Positions 39,302 to 52,403 of a DNA stretch of 64,000 bases are shown piece by piece. Both the position numbers and the translations under genes were made by a program. The notes under the pieces were generated by a model. It was not told the DNA's origin and searched no databases. It was given only the letters and a program-made list of their open reading frames with translations. The stretch comes from Galbula dea. Its lineage: Eukaryota > Chordata > Aves > Piciformes > Galbulidae. Every line of letters starts with the position of its first letter. Position 1 is the first letter of the stretch. The DNA lies in the NCBI GenBank assembly GCA_013399015.1, contig VWZX01006857.1, forward strand, positions 496,001 through 560,000, in the 5' to 3' direction.

Positions 39302-41599
39302 AAATGCATCCAGCCATTGGAGTCTGGGCCTGGATGCAACCGTGGTGGGATGCTGTGTGCTCTGGACAAGATCATGCTGTAAGACAGGGATGGAGACCAT
39401 CTATGTGATATTGATCTTTCTTTAATAGAATATATTAAGCAATTTAAACAGCAAGCACCTGGCAGTGCTCTTTGGCAGGCAGCCCACACTCTTGGGAGCA
39501 TCATTTACATCCTGCTGTGTCTTGTCCTTGCCTCCCTTCTACCAGCAGCTTTGGGGAGGAGGACAGAATGCTGAGAAGGATCCTCCTGCTGGGCCAGCCC
39601 CCCACCCAATTCCAGACTGGTTTTCTCTGAGAAGTTGGGGGCTGGAAGAACCATATTGTGTTTGTAGTAGTGTGGCCTTTTTTGGAGAGCTTTTCTCCTC
39701 TGGGGTAGGGTGGAGAGAGCATCTCAGGGAAGGCTGCATTCTGCCAGGCATCTGCTCTTGCTGTCCAAGGCAAGGAACACTAAGAGGTAAGGAAGTGCAT
39801 TAATCCAGATGAGGTTTGGCTTTTCTTAGTGGCTTTCCTACAAAGTGGACCTGTGTGTGTGTCTGAAATAGTTTTAGAGATGCAGAGTTCTCTGAGTGCA
39901 GGGAGGTGAGGCAGTGTGGAGGCTCCTGCCTGCCCCATTCAGGATGGTCTCAGCAAACTTGAAGGGTCCTGACCATGATGACAGTGATGCACCCAGATCT
40001 CTCCTGGCATGGAATGTGGAGGTAGGCTTCTCAGAAACCTAGAGATGGCAATGCAGCTATTACCATTCATTAACTCCTCATCTCAGTGTTGGAGGTAGAA
40101 GTGCCAGCCTTTTGCCAGGGAACATAGAGTACCCACTGGGAAGTGATGGCCTTGGTTGTGGTTTAGTCAGATACTAAAGCTTTACCCATCCAGGTTGGAG
40201 ATAGTGTTTGTTTCACCAGGAATAGTTATTTGTGAGTATTCTCTAATCTGGGAACCCCACTTTCATTAGAGAGAAGTCTAAAGGATCTGAGCACCCCAGA
40301 GCATGCTGAAAAGGGAGCAGATTGATTGTTGTTTGGGGCTCCAGCAGGTTCAGGACTGACCAACCTTCCCAAGTTCTTTTATGAGCAGAATTTTCTACTT
40401 GTTTATGGCAACTTTGCCATGTGTAATCTGTTTGGCTTGCCTGGAGGAGCAGCAGGGCACTAATTAATTACTGATCACTGGAATGACTCACTGTCCTTGG
40501 GTCCTGCTGTGGCACTTTCTTTGTCACAGTTGGAAGCAGGAGCACAAATCCTGTTCCAGGTTGCTGTGGCCTGGCTCCTAGGTAAGGAGGTCAGCAAAAT
40601 ATGAATTTGCAGTGACTGTGCAGCTTTTGCTACCTGCCTAGTGTCACCACAGAAGAGCAGTGTGGGTGTGAGCTTGCTCCATGAATAGCCATTCTTCACT
40701 CAGTGGTCCTGAGGAAAGCTTGGAAGGTTGAGATTTTAACAGCACTGGGATTAATGCTGGCTGCTTGCATGGAGAAGACAATAGCTCTATAGTTAGAGTG
40801 ACTCCCTGCACAAAAATGGGGAAGCTGCTCCTTGCTACCCATGGAAGGAGCTCAGCCTGGTCCTGGGGCAGACTGGGCAGCACAATTCATGCATGACCAC
40901 TGTAAAACCTTGTAGAAGCTCCACAGCTTGTATGAAGGTTGTTGCAGTCTGTGTGTGGACATGGAGAATCCTTAAGGGTGGGAAGTCTTGCAGGGGTTAA
41001 AATTCTGCCCCCACTCACAAGCTGGGGGGGAGTGAAACCAGAGATTCATAAAATCAAATGAATCCAGTTGGGATCACTTGGTCCAGAACAGGAGAGAGCT
41101 GAGGTTGCCCCAGCAAGGACCATGCTGGCTGCTCCAAACTTTTGCAGGGTGAGGACAGTAAAGAAGAGATGCTGGAAGAAGGTGGGAAAATAGCAGTGGA
41201 AGGGTAAAGGGTGTTTGTGAGTGGGCAACAGACTATGGCTGGGTTCCCTTCCCTCTGAGGTCACCTCAGGAGACAATCACCAGACATGGCTGAATGCCTC
41301 ATTCCCCAAACAAGGCTTGGTCATATCCTCTTATGACAGCTTAAGAGTCTATGATTACTGTTTATTACCAGATTGACACAGGGTGGTTTGCCCTGTCCTT
41401 ACTGCTCTGCCTGCAGCTAACAGGAGTGTGAGGAATGCAGGATTCAGGAACCTTTCTGCCATTAAGAATCCTACAGGGGAAAAAAAGGCTCTGAACCCTA
41501 AACCTACAACCACCAATGTCACTGTGCCAAAATAGAACATATATATATAGAGAGAGACTAGAAGAAAGATGGAGACAGTCTTTTTGGCAGGGTCTGTTG
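39302..41599. other. Intergenic, no gene seen
   Basis: 2.3 kb without a recognised element. An AT/AG microsatellite lies at 41,539-41,556. Confidence 0.55.
41539..41556. repeat. (AT)n-(AG)n compound microsatellite
   Basis: About five AT units followed by about four AG units. Confidence 0.9.
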
Positions 41600-41843
41600 T
41601 GACAATGCAAGGAGTGATGGTTTGAAAGTAAAAGAAGGAGATTCCAACTACATATAAGGAAGAATTTTTTTACAGTGAGGGTAGCAAGACACAGGCACAG
41701 GTTGCCCAGAGAGGTGGGAGAAGTCCCACTCCTGTAAACCATTGCAGGTCAGGTTGTCTGGGGCTCTGAGCAACCTGCTCTAGTTGCAGATGTCTAGGTG
41801 ACCTTGAAAGGTCCCTTCCAAGCCAAACTACTCTGTGATTCTC
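41600..41843 (+). mobile_element. CR1 fragment (plus)
   Basis: GTTGCCCAGAGAGGTGGGAG, then CTCTGAGCAACCTGCTCTAG and GGTCCCTTCCAAGCCAAACT with a CTCTGTGATTCTCTAT terminus. The usual GGACTAGATGATC core is lost, leaving GTCTAGGTGACCTTGAAAGG in its place. Confidence 0.9.
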
Positions 41844-44270
41844 TATATATTTTTTTTAACTGAAGAGTAAGATTTCCATGTAACTCAGCACTGAAAATCA
41901 GGCTGAGGAGTGGCTGACTGAGCCCCTCAGAGTTCCACTGTACATTTATTTTTCATGCTGCACTGTGGATATGTAAGATTAAACATCACACAGCTTTCTT
42001 TGGCCCCTGGCCAGTCAGAGGTTAGAAAATAATTCCTTTTTTTTTTTTTTAAAGGGAGATTTTTATCCATCTAGCCAAGAAGGATGTGAGCACTGCAGAG
42101 AAAGTGATGTCCAGTGTAAGAAAAACACTGATGGTGTACTCATTTTCCTAAGGATCCTGTTGAATTGGAACCAGATAATGGGATACACATTGGGGTAAGA
42201 GCTACACTGGATGTTTATTTTCCCTTCTTACATTTGTGACCCATAGTTAGGAACAGAGATTCAGTTCCCTCTTTGTTTAATGGGAGATGAGAGACTATTT
42301 CAGGATATAGAAGCCTATGTTCTGCTAGTTCATAGCATAAACAGACCAATCTATTTCCTGGAGTGGATTTGTAAAGAGCAGCTGTTCTGGAAGATGCTGT
42401 AGGTATCCTTCCCCCAAACTAAGTTGATCAGGACTGAAAAAAAGAGCCAGCACAAAATAAACACTCAACAATTCAGGCAGATCCTGCAGCTGCTGGATGA
42501 GGAAGGCTTGAGTTATGAAAATAGGGAAATTGCTCCTCTCCAGGAAGATGAGAGCTAAAGATTTCCCCTGGTGTGGGAAGTGTTGTCAGGGTGATGGAGA
42601 AAAACAGAGCACCCTAGGAAATGGGTACCACGAGGAAGGGTCATTAGTGCCTAGCAGATCTCCATCATTCTCTACTATTCACCCTTAAGGACAATTACAC
42701 AGGATCAGGACTTCCCTTTTAAAAAGATCCTGCCTAAAAAGAGGGAGAGAATGTGTCTAAGAATATCCAAATGTCTGACTTCAATATTCTTTTCCCATTT
42801 CTTTGATTTCTTCACCTCCTGTTAGGCATTGTTTTCACTGCTGAATGTTTTGATTAGCCAGCAAATGTAGCTCAGTTCTCCCTCCCTACCAGACAGGCTC
42901 TGTTGTCTTTTCAATTTTAAACCAACCAAGTGTTTTTGAGACCATTTATTCCAAACTAGCCTTTCAAATGAAGGTGGTTGCATTACATGTAACCCCTGAG
43001 ATAACTGTCTGGAGTGCTGCATAAATTACAGCCTCTTCTACCAACCATTTAATGGAAGTAGGATGGCAAAAAATAGCACACAGATGATGATGGAAGGCAA
43101 GAGCATTTTTCAAAACCCAAGGTCTTTATGCTCAGAGTAAAAAAAAAAACCTCTTGTCCTGCTAGGGGTGACCTTGTAAAAACCAGCTTGCATCTGTATC
43201 TCCAAACTTTGGGACTCAATTAGGTCTTTACAGTGTGACTGTAGTCAGAACTAGACTGTTGGTGTTCCCCAGAGGGGCCAGAGTGCCCAGGATGGAACTT
43301 GTTTACCCTACTTCAGATGCACTGAGATGTTTTCAAGTGTCATGAGCTAAGTGTGTTGCTTTCTTCTTCCATTTAGAAGACAGGACAGCTCAGAAAAGCT
43401 TAAAGGTAAATGGCTGCTGGAGAGATTGCTGCTAGATGATAAGCAAAATACTTCCTGTTAGATGGGAAATGTTTATCACTAGGCAGTCTCCAAAACTGTA
43501 GCTGTTGTGCTAAATGGCAGTTTGTTGAAACCAAACAGTTTTGCATGACCTAATGAATCTCAGCACAGTTTGGAGCTACAACAAGTGCTGCCAGTTTGCC
43601 AGGAGGACCAAGAGATGGCCTGTACTTGGTCAACTGTATCTCTGGGGAAGCTTCAGGTTATGATGAGGCATCTCCACCACTTCAGAGTCCATCTCTGAAC
43701 CAGCCACACTGGGTTCCCTGCCTTGGACTGTGGAGATGATCACACAGAGCTCTGGAGAGGAAGTTCCAGGGTTTCTGGGTAACTTACAGAACCTCCAAAT
43801 TCTGTGGTCATTTTATTTGCTGTCTTAAATAACCTTGTTCTGTTTCTGGCAACTTTTCAATATATATTCATTTGCAGAATTAGGTATTTTAGAACTTGGA
43901 AAATTCAAGCAGAAAAGAAACAGTGGCCTAAATGAATTCTAGTTGTAATCTTGTATGATAAATAGAATTCAAATCATGATTTGTGTCATGGCCCTTCCAG
44001 TATTAGGCTGGGAGAAAAAGAAGTCAAAGCTTTTCTTGGTGTTCTATGTTAATGGCTTGGTTTCCTAACCTAGAATCTCTTTCAGTTCATGCAGCCTCAG
44101 CAAACTTGGGGCTTTCTGATCTGCAGTCACATTCTCTCTCAGTGGAAAGCAACTAAATTAAACTTCATATTGATTTACCACCCTGAAAAAAGGCAGAGCA
44201 TGCATGTTTTGGAGACAACCAGTGCAAATTTAGACTAAAAAAAAAAATCAAATCAGTTTCAGACAGACAG
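41844..44270. other. Intergenic, no gene seen
   Basis: 2.4 kb. A T14 run at 42,037-42,050 and an A-rich stretch near 43,140 are the only low-complexity tracts noted. Confidence 0.55.
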
Positions 44271-44425
44271 ACCCTAGAACAGGGCTTAGAGGAGCCATGG
44301 GATCTCCATCATTGGAGAGATTCAGACTCAACTGGACAACATGATCTGACTTTCAAGCTGGATCTAACTTTAAAGTTGGGACAGTTTTGAGGTGAAGCAG
44401 AAAACCTCTGGAGGTTCCTTCCTGT
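44271..44425 (+). mobile_element. Degraded CR1 fragment (plus)
   Basis: GGGCTTAGAGGAGCCATGGG, then TTGGAGAGATTCAGACTCAA and CTGGACAACATGATCTGACT match an old CR1 3' region. It ends GGAGGTTCCTTCCTGT. Confidence 0.65.
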
Positions 44426-45900
44426 TGTATGACATTATCTGGTACACATTTAACACCAAAGCTGTGCCAAACTGTAGATGATACTTACAAGTGCAAAAAA
44501 AACCCTATTGTAACCAGAACTCAGGCACAGCCATCTCTGTGATGGACTCCTGCAGCCTTGTGGTCCAAAGACACTAAGTGATGGTACAGAAGGAAAAGGA
44601 ACAGGTAGGTATTCTCCTGTATGAGCAAATTAGCTAAACAGAGCATATCTACCCCAAATGTAACCCAGAACATAGATGTTAATATCCCTTCTTTTTTATA
44701 GCAACTTTTAGGAAGACTGTGATTACTACTAGGTGTAAGGACCCCAGCCTGAGTGACCTCTTGGTGAGAGCAAATCTGCTTATTTCCCTGTCCTAAGCTG
44801 GGATATTGCTCCAGCACTGGCACAAAAAGAAATGTCTTCTGCATTGTGGAGCTGGCAGTCAGAATCATTGGGGCAAAGCCAACTTGGCATTCCCAAGAAG
44901 AGCTGAAATAGATTTTTAAATAATGAGGTTTAGGAACCAATATTTGTGGTTCATGTTTTTTTTTTTTTTTTGTCTTGACTTCTAGTTTCCGAACCTTCAG
45001 CTTGCACTGAGGTTATATTTAGTCCCTACTTTATGCTTTTCTTCACTGCCTTGAGGATTAGAAATCTGCTTTGAAAATAAAGCCTCAGAGTCTAACTTAA
45101 TCACTTGACTCTAGAGGCAGGAGGTCTAGGACAGAAAGCAAATATTCCAAGAAAAACAGTGAAAAAAAAAACCCCTGAGAGTTGACAGAAGTGTGATTTA
45201 ACAGTGTTTAACTGAGAAGATCTAACAGGACCATATGCTGAGGCAGTCAACAGCTCTAGAGGGAAGTCAAAGGCCAAGGGACTTTTCTCAAGGGGTTATC
45301 AAACTTAAATAAGATGAAGCTATTTTGATTGCAAGCAATATACCAGCAAGACCTTATTTGGAATATTTTCTGATGTGAGAGGAAGACAGCCAAGAAATGA
45401 ATACAGTTTGGAGATGTGTGCTCTGAGGGAAGACCAGCTCCACTTGACCTCTTCACTGAGTGCCTGAGAACAATGAGAAACCTCTTGAAGACTAAGTTAT
45501 CCAGGCAAGAAGTGTACTCAGAATAAAGGAGTGTCAAACTCAAAGCCAGGGTGGCAAGATAAGAGTAACAGGGCCAAGATGAAATGGCAGAACTTCTGCT
45601 TCTTCTAAAGAGTGGTAGGAAAGCACTAATCCAAACAGATTTTTTGCTCCATTTGGGAAATAAGTTTTCTAATTGGATGGAAGTAATCAGCCCTATTCAT
45701 CTGAACAGCCTTCTTCTGCATCAGTTGGGTAATAAATATTACTAATATATTCAGCCTAATGTGAATTCTCTGTACTGATCAAATATGGCTTGTGGGCAAA
45801 GGTCCAAAGCTGAACTTTCTCACTGGGTCTTGGGTGTTTGCCCAGGGTCCTTAACTTGAGCAGTTGACTTGACAGAGAGATGGATGGTGGGAAGTCTTGA
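44426..45900. other. Intergenic, no gene seen
   Basis: Includes a T16 run at 44,956-44,971. A 139-codon minus-strand frame at 44,521-44,940 has no recognised domain. Confidence 0.55.
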
Positions 45901-45938
45901 GGAAACTGGGCTACAAAGAAACTTCTGGCATTGCAAGA
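45901..45938 (+). repeat. Left flanking direct repeat of a CR1 insertion
   Basis: GGAAACTGGGCTACAAAG through CATTGCAAGA. It pairs with 46,047-46,083 across the CR1 between them, with about 80% identity by eye and one gap. Confidence 0.8.
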
Positions 45939-45941
45939 AGA

Positions 45942-46046
45942 ATCATAAAATCATAGACTCATTTAGGTTGGAAGAGACCTTTAAGATCATCAAGTCCAAC
46001 TGTTAACCTACCACTGCCAAGTCCACCACTAACCCATGTCCCTCAG
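45942..46046 (-). mobile_element. CR1 3' fragment (minus) inside a long direct repeat
   Basis: ATCATAAAATCATAGACTCA, then AGGTTGGAAGAGACCTTTAA and the CCACTGCCAAGTCCACCACT block. It is a roughly 105-bp 5'-truncated copy of the GATCTTAAAGGTC class. It is bounded on both sides by the same host sequence. Confidence 0.93.
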
Positions 46047-46083
46047 GGAAACTGGGCTACATGAACCCTCTGCCATTGCAAGA
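46047..46083 (+). repeat. Right flanking direct repeat of a CR1 insertion
   Basis: GGAAACTGGGCTACATGAA through CATTGCAAGA, the partner of 45,901-45,938. Confidence 0.8.
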
Positions 46084-47450
46084 GCAATGCAAGATCCAGG
46101 AAGAGAAGCAGATGACTCCTCCCAGTCAATGTTTGTAAAGGTTCAGCCTCCAGCAGAGGAACATGACCTTCCTGAGACCAAGCAGCTTCACCAATTCCCA
46201 ATTATTTCAGCAGGAGCTCAACATTTTGCCTGATAGTGTAAAATGGCTTTTATTGATTACCCTGAATTGCACTGGGCAAACAGAAGTCAATGGTTCCCTC
46301 TCTCTGCTTCTGTTGTGCTTGGCCACTAATGAGATGTACAGGCACATAATTATGCATGGATCTGGCTGGCTTATGACATCAACTGCTGAGACAAGAGTTT
46401 GTTCCTCAGTTAAATATACTTCTGAGTTCTCTAATACTCAGTCCTTTCTCTGACCTCTATGGAAGATCTAACTTGCTCTAACATTTAAGCAATTTCAGGT
46501 GAATACAATCCCCATACAATAATCTAAATTGTCCTTTTATGTGAAAGCTCTGTAAATTTAACACTGTCCCTGGACATGGGCAGTTCCAGAGCTGGCTGTC
46601 TTATGGAAGTGGAGACTCTCTTCCAAGAGCTTAGGCAAGACAAACTCATGTGCAGTTGGGATCCTGCAGCAACACAGTTCTGAATCTCCAAATCTGTATT
46701 TCTCAGGGTGGCAAGGATTATTTGGGAGACAACAAACATCTTTTTTTCTAGAAAGGCACAAATGTGTGCTACAGAAAGACTATTTATAATGCTGCTTACC
46801 TACCAGATAGCCACCTAAGAGCTATCAATGGGAGAGAGTCCTGACAACAAGCTAATGAGCTCCTGCTGCTCGATAAATGTCTTTGCTTTGCTTCAGCATT
46901 TCTTTGGGCAGTAGGAGGGAGACAGGGATCCTAGACAATGTTCTAGTGCAATTATTTTATTCCATTTCTACCCATCATTTTAGCATAACATACAGGAAAA
47001 GAAGGCACAGCAGCTTTTGGGATGCCTGATACAAGTAAACAATAGTTGCTCAATGTATAATTACTAAATTCCTTTAAAAGTCAGGAATAAAAGCAATCAA
47101 AGAACTGCCCTCCCAGGATACTAATCTGCTTTGAAAATGAATTATTTTTCTGTTTCTCTGATTTATATCTGTAAACAAGACATAGCATTATGAGGTATCC
47201 TGCTAAATGGCTTTCTGTAAGATTAAAAAGAGGAGTAAGATTGAGTACTACTTTTTATCCAGTTGTTGAAGTTGCCTATTTGTGATGAGGAATGCTGGGA
47301 GAAGGAATAGATTTTTTTGCAGAACATACTCCTAAACCAGGGTAATGGTATTAAAGTAATAAGAATTTATAGCTCAGGCAAAGCCTGAATTAAAACAAAA
47401 ATCTAATTTCCAAACTTCAGGACTTTCCAGAAAGTTGCCCTTAGACTCCT
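46084..47450. other. Intergenic, no gene seen
   Basis: No repeat recognised. The segment 46,930-47,220 is AT-rich with homeodomain-like TAATTA-type words and could be a conserved noncoding element, but I cannot test conservation. Confidence 0.5.
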
Positions 47451-47500
47451 AGAATCATTCTGGTTGGAAAAGACCTCTGAGATCATGGAGACCTTCCCAC
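47451..47500 (-). mobile_element. CR1 tail fragment (minus)
   Basis: AGAATCATTCTGGTTGGAAA then AGACCTCTGAGATCATGGAG, a reverse-complement CR1 end. Confidence 0.8.
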
Positions 47501-49260
47501 ATTTTAATTCCAGAGGAATGTATCCCTCAGCTTCATCAATTCCCATCCTTACAAGGTCTCCACTAATAGCATTAAACTATCCCTGGTGTCACTGATACTC
47601 TTTCAGCAGCCTGCTGAACCGGTCGTGTGGCAGCTGGCACCACTCTGGAGGCTTCCTTCCCATGGAGTCTCCCTCTCACCTCTTTTGTTTTCTGGGGTTT
47701 ATATGAATCTTATGTCTTTAACCTTAGATTTGCTCAGAAAAAGGAGAACTCTCAAGGAACAGGTAAGGGGAAAGCTTCTGAGACACAGAGTGAGCAGAGC
47801 CAGAATCCTGAAGCAGTCTATCGGTAGATTACGTCAACTCAAAGATAGATTTTGCTCCCTCTGGCTCATCAAATAATCTGATTAGCTGGCACTGATTATG
47901 CTCAGCATGATGTACTGTGTTCTGGAAACTGAACAGAGAATGTCCCTTCTCTGCTACCTTGTACACTCCTGGAGAACCTTCTCTACAAAAAATTCCCTTT
48001 TTGCTTTCACCAGCTGCTAACCTGGGCTTAGATTTGGGACCTATTCATGCCACCTGATAATGCCACCTTGTTCTATAGTAGTAGTGGGCTCACCTAAGCA
48101 GAAAAATGCATGAGTTCTTCCTTCTCACCTTCACAGCCAAACCCACAAACACCAAATTCAGCATCCATGACTTCTGTATGATGTTTGGGGAGGGGTGATA
48201 CCATCTCACCAAAGCCAGTACTCAGAGGAGGAAGCTACCTGACCTAAGCATCAAAACCAGTGGTTGTATAACATGGTATTTTTATCCAGCCTCATTTAGT
48301 GGTGTTGGAGCAGTCAGTGTTACTTTCACCCCACAATTCTGTCAACATTTCTGCTGCTGCTGGTGGGAGCATTTTGGAGGGGTCCAAGTGGTTGATAGCA
48401 GTTAAATCTGTCATTGTTAAGGATAAGAGAGACACAGGCCATTGTACAGCAGAATCCAACTTATTTGGGCCTGACATTTCTAGACAGCAATCAGTTTATG
48501 GATTTTAGTCCATTTTTCTCATGGATTTTTGTCTCAAGTCCTTACAAATATCTTACATGCCCCTGAAGGGACTCAGGCTGCTGTTTTCTTTTATAGTTGC
48601 ATTGTTACTTGTCATTGTCCTCCCTGATGATTTTCTTTAGAGTGCATTCAAAGAGCTCTTTGCTTTCTTTTTTATTATTATTATTTTCTTTTTCTTTCTA
48701 TTTTTTTCCCCTTTGCTTTTAACACTGTTTCACATTTTCCTTAATCCTCCCCCTCTTTTTTCTCCTGATTCCTTTGTCCTCCCCCCTTGCATTCTTTCAC
48801 TGTGACAAACCTGCTGATGCATGCTTAGAGCAGTGGCAGCAGCCACACTGTGCTCACCATCTGGGACAGGCAGATCCTGCAGCCTCCCAGAGTCTTCAGA
48901 ACCATGAACTGAATGCACACACTGGACTAGAGCCACCCCATCACATCCCAGTTTCCCACTTTGCTCCTTCTGTGTTGCTTTTCTGTTGGCCATCCAGCAC
49001 AGAATCCTTCACATACTCAGCATTTGCCCAACTGAGGAAAGTTTCCAAGATCTTCTGGACATGTGGCTTAACCCCTTCAGCCAAAAGCTCTGTCCTAATG
49101 GATTTACTCTTAACCATCTTCCTCTGCTCCCTGTGAAACCAGAGAGAAAGCAAGAAAGACATGGTGCATGGTGAAGCTTTCAGTACAAGTGGCCTCCAGT
49201 TTGAACCTTTTTCTTTATGTTGTTGAAAGACATTGAAATATATCTTGAACTAGTCAGTTC
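47501..49260. other. Intergenic, no gene seen
   Basis: 1.8 kb. A pyrimidine-rich AT stretch lies around 48,660-48,760. Frames at 48,730-49,174 overlap on both strands and look like chance. Confidence 0.55.
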
Positions 49261-49885
49261 AACAAAGCCAAGTGTGGGGTCCTGCATCTGGGAGGGAATA
49301 ACCCCACAGATCAGTACAGGTTAGGGGTTGACCTGCTGGAAAGCAGCTCTGAAGAGAAGGACCTCATGGTTCACCATGAGCCAGGAATGTGCCCTTGTGG
49401 CCAAGAAGGCCAATGGTCTCCTGGGGTGCATTAAGAAGAATGTGACCAGCAGGTTGAAGGAGGTTCTCCTCCCCTCTCTACTGTGCCTTAGTGGGACCAT
49501 ATCTGGAGTACTGGGTCCACCTGTGGGCTCCCCAGTTCAAGAGAGACAAGCAACTGCTGGAGAGAGTGCAGCAGAGGCTAGGAAGATGATGGGGGCACTG
49601 GAGCATCTCTGGGAGCAGGAAAGGCTGAGAGCCCTGGGGCTGCTTAGCCTGGAGAAGAGCAGCCCCAGAGGGGAGCTGCTCAATGCTGAGCAAAAGCTAA
49701 AGGCTGGGGGCAGGAGGATAGGGCCACACTCTGCTCAGTGGTGCTCAGGGACAGGCCAAGGGGCACTGGGCCCAAACTGGAACCCAGGAAGTTCTGTCTT
49801 AAGACAAGGAAAAAATGTCTTTACTGTGATGTTGACAGAGCCTTGGCCCAGGCTGCCCAGAGACATTGTGGAGTCTCCTTTTCAG
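49261..49885 (+). mobile_element. CR1 fragment (plus) lacking its 3' end
   Basis: Begins AGCCAAGTGTGGGGTCCTGC and runs through ORF2 C-terminal remnants (ECALVAKKANGLLGCIKKNV, then EARKMMGALEHLWEQERLRA). It stops after GTGGAGTCTCCTTTTCAG. The GGACTAGATGATC tail is missing. Confidence 0.94.
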
Positions 49886-52151
49886 CATGTGGTAATGACA
49901 GGGCAGAACTCTTCCTTCCTTCCCTGTCCAGAGGTCAGCTGCAAACATGTGAAGCTTGCTTATAGGTCTCAGGCTGGCAGCCTGTAACAACACCCAACAG
50001 CTGTGGCAGGGAGGAGCTGATTTGTTCAAGACGATATTGTCTTCCCTGACCTCATCCTCTTCTGGATAGGGGTAGTAGTGATCTGGCTAAAGTTGGATAT
50101 TTTTCTGTTCCAAACTGAAAGGGGAAAAGAGCCACAAGTGTAAGATTTACTGGGTGTGAAGGCTGAGGCTGACTCAGAAAGAGGATGGAAAGATGGTAAC
50201 AAATCAGTCAACCATTTAAAATATCCTGCTCTCAATAACTCAGAAACTCTGCTCCCTTTAGATTTCTGTGCATTTCTGTTCCTCACCCTTTAGCTAAGTG
50301 TTTCTGTTGCAAATCTTTCTTGATCACAAGAAGCCTGAACAAAGCAAGGGCAAGAACAGGATTCAAGGAGCTGGTGCTAGTAGGGAGTTCTGCCTATTCA
50401 AAGTTCAGCTAGTGAGCAAGAACCATCTGGTGAGCACGTCCATTGCTGCTCCTGGATAAGCTGAGGCTAAATTGCCTAATGGGAGCCAGAGCTTTGTCTG
50501 AGAGCAAGTAGTTACCAGGGTAAAGAGAATTACATAAGAGCAAGGTCTGCACTTACACATCACTAACTAGATGTAATCTTTGCACTCAGGCTGAGGCAGT
50601 TCTGCTGCAGCACAAACCCACTCCATGCCTGCATCAAATAATTTGGCATTCCTCTTTTTGCTTCCCTGCAGCACAATTTTGCATCACCAAGTCCCCCAGC
50701 TATTGTATGCCTCATCTAGAAGTATGCTACTGTGAAATGTTTCGATGCTTTCTTTCTAATTATAGCTTTGGGTCTCGTAGAAGCAGGGTGATTCAGAAGA
50801 GAAACGTCAGGGAGGGTTGGGGGAAGAAACCTTGTGCTAACAGTCAGCATCAGGACAGAAGAAACAGGGCATCTTCTGAGGGCAAGCATGGTGCAAAGTG
50901 CTCGTTTCACAGGAGCTAGTAGCAATTTGTAATTCTGGGTTCTTCTGAAACAAAGAAATAGCCTGAATTTATCAATTCTTTGCAGAAAAGGAAGGGAACT
51001 TCCCTGCCATCTGCCTCGCTGGCTGCCAGCAAGGCTCCCACCTCAGAGGCACAAAGGTTTCCTGCCTCAGGCAGTCTGTGCGACTGGCTGCTGCACAGGC
51101 AGCTGGTGGCGCAGCTCCAGCCTGACAAGAAGGAGGAACCAGGTGGGTTTGGTAGCTGGGTTCCACCAATATCTCTGCAAAACTGTGCAGCCCTTGGGTT
51201 TCATCAAATCTGTGAGTTCTGAGAAGGAAATCTGTGATCAGTTCTTTCCTGAGCAGCTCTTTCGTGTTCTAGAGGAACTGGCAGAGAGGAGGTCGAGGAG
51301 ACCTAGGATGACTGAGGGAAGTGGGGATAGAGAAGCAGGTGTTAGAGGAACAGGGATTTTAGGGTGTTTGAGAAGCAGGGGGAAAAAGCAAGCTGGAAGA
51401 CATGTGTGCAAGTTGTATTTTTAGATGTGAATGAAGGCACATAGTTTTGCTCTGGGTTTATTCTGAGTTTCAGAGAGCAGTTGCACACAGTGAATGGACA
51501 TCATCTCCAAGACATGAGTGAAATCAGCTCCACAAAGGAAAGCCCCAAAATAAAATATTAAGCTGTCAAAAGAATATGGCTGTTCCAAAATGCTTACAAG
51601 GGAGTTAAAATTTGTCCTTTCAGCTGCTGCAATATAATTAAAATATGGGGTGGACTATAGAAAATTAGTACTCACATACAACTTCTGCTACCTCTGACAA
51701 AAATAGAATTATCTTTCTGACATTAAGAAAAGAAAGAGATGATCAAACACCAAATCTATTGAGAACTGGGTTATCAAGTTGTGTAGATTTTGATTTCTCT
51801 CCAAATTAGAAGTCTGAAAGCTATTATTGGATAAAATATATGTGTAAATATCAGTGCTCTAAGCTGCTGAAAGGTCATTCCTATTGTGTTTTATTCTTTA
51901 AATCTAGAACAAATGGCAAACTCTTCCAAGGTAAAGCAGGCAGGAGATGCCAGCAGGTTTTTGAGCCACAGCCAAAGACATGGCCTTAAGAATAATGTCA
52001 CCAACATCCAAAATGGCCAGTAATTGGGAGCTGCAGCCAGGATTTGCTTTTGAAACTAGGAGCTCTGCTAATGATCTTCCAATCCAATTTGACCACGTGT
52101 TTTCCTTCATGTTCTGTTCAGGTACCTGTTTCACTACTTGGAATTCAGACT
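49886..52151. other. Intergenic, no gene seen
   Basis: 2.3 kb with no recognised repeat or exon. Confidence 0.55.
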
Positions 52152-52403
52152 GCTGGAGTCAACAAGGGAAGATCAACTGGTGTCATCTACCTAGAGTTCT
52201 GTCAGGCCTTTGGCATGGTCCTAGATGACATTCTTATCTCTAAATTAGTGAGCTATGGATTGGAAGGATGGACTGTTTGGTAGATAAGAAATTGGCTAGA
52301 CAGATAACAGCCAGAGAGTTGCAGTCATTGGCTCTCTGTCCAGAGGGAGACCAGTGATGAGTGGTGTCCCTCAAGGGCTATGTCTTCCAACCCAAACCAT
52401 TGC
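52152..52403 (+). mobile_element. CR1 fragment (plus), internally deleted
   Basis: The first part is from the reverse-transcriptase region (ATCTACCTAGAGTTCTGTCA, encoding a decayed YLEFCQAF-type motif, then CAGTGATGAGTGGTGTCCCT). At about 52,375 it jumps to a CR1 terminus (TCTTCCAACCCAAACCATT). Confidence 0.88.

Noticed and set aside
49328..49987. 219-codon open frame as a host gene
   Set aside because: Most of it is CR1 ORF2 remnant. The last part runs by chance into flanking sequence.
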